DNA from: Chloroflexota bacterium
GTDB lineage: Bacteria; Chloroflexota; Anaerolineae; J102
DNA length: 33,032 nt
Direction: 5' to 3'
Assembly: GCA_024224665.1 (NCBI GenBank)
Contig: JAAENG010000399.1
Location: 1 to 33,032 of the forward strand
Below, piece after piece: positions 32,917 to 33,032 of this stretch. The notes beneath the pieces were generated by a model. It was not told where the DNA came from. It saw nothing but the letters and a program-made list of their open reading frames with translations, and did no database searches. Position 1 is the stretch's first letter, and every line of letters begins with the position of its first letter. A program made the translations under genes and the position numbers.

Positions 32917-33032
32917 TTACGGCGCCCGAATTACAGTTGAGCGGGCGAGCCGTCGAGTCATGATGTGAATCATTGCCGCATATATCATGGCTTCGCTTGT
33001 TTCAGGTAAGATTTCATACTCCTTGCTGAGGC
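32917..33032 (-). mobile_element. IS5-like transposase, C-terminal end (partial, cut by window edge)
   Basis: The minus strand is open from the window edge to a TAA at 32917-32919 and encodes a peptide including EYEILPETSEAMIYAAMIHI and then MTRRLARS. This is the C-terminal signature of IS5-type DDE transposases (SxxMIYxAMIxxMxRRLA). Non-coding bases to about 32893 (TTAGAAAGTGTTTGAAAAATGG) probably contain the element's terminal inverted repeat. The other end lies outside the window, so completeness cannot be judged. Confidence 0.7.

Overview
The window is a bacterial chromosomal segment of medium-high GC, almost entirely coding on the minus strand. It carries several paralogues of the non-pyrrolysine MttB (trimethylamine methyltransferase-like) superfamily. 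The mix of MttB paralogues, an orphan HyuA, MmgE/PrpD, a CoxS-CoxL type molybdenum hydroxylase, an AOR-type oxidoreductase and Dpp-like transporters, together with tandem heptamer and octamer repeats between genes, fits an uncultured Chloroflexota (Anaerolineae/Caldilineae-like) organism. That assignment is an inference from gene content; no rRNA or ribosomal marker is present.

Layout. 1-2961 (+): the 3' end of an MttB-family gene, a heptamer repeat array, a HyuA-like ASKHA protein and a 23-codon ORF with a good Shine-Dalgarno site. 2958-4489: a SoxG-like relic, an unrecognised 180-aa protein, a 140-bp MITE-like element with terminal inverted repeats and a 9-bp target duplication, and the C-terminal remnant of an MNT-type nucleotidyltransferase. 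4504-13276 (-): a probable long operon with its own promoter, in the order MttB, IclR regulator, PhnD-like fragment, MmgE/PrpD, fused 2Fe-2S/molybdopterin dehydrogenase, a 47-aa MmgE/PrpD N-terminal relic, and a second MttB. 13454-14145 (-): a MazE/AbrB-Doc toxin-antitoxin pair with a palindromic operator candidate.

14223-23193 (-): a peptide-type ABC transporter operon (Tat lipoprotein SBP, permeases DppB and DppC, fused DppD-DppF ATPase), followed by a CBS-CBS-ACT protein and a methylaspartate ammonia-lyase-like protein that seems to have lost its catalytic residues. Both permeases carry unusual insertions: a soluble Trp-rich domain in DppB and about four extra membrane segments in DppC. 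23722-32855 (-): a Zn alcohol dehydrogenase; an MttB / aldehyde:ferredoxin oxidoreductase / enolase-superfamily trio; an iron alcohol dehydrogenase; a SoxB-like FAD oxidoreductase; and a YbaK deacylase. The right edge is the C-terminal end of an IS5-like transposase.

Together the genes look like a catabolic island for N-methylated or other small organic compounds. In this reading, uptake is by the Dpp-like transporter, demethylation by MttB-type and SoxB-type enzymes, and the products are oxidised by the alcohol dehydrogenases, AOR and molybdenum hydroxylase. No corrinoid protein, RamA-type activase or methyl-H4folate methyltransferase lies in the window, so the substrate and the methyl route are unknown. 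Short tandem repeats (7-mers and 8-mers) sit in the gaps just upstream of several start codons, and many gene fragments indicate recent remodelling.
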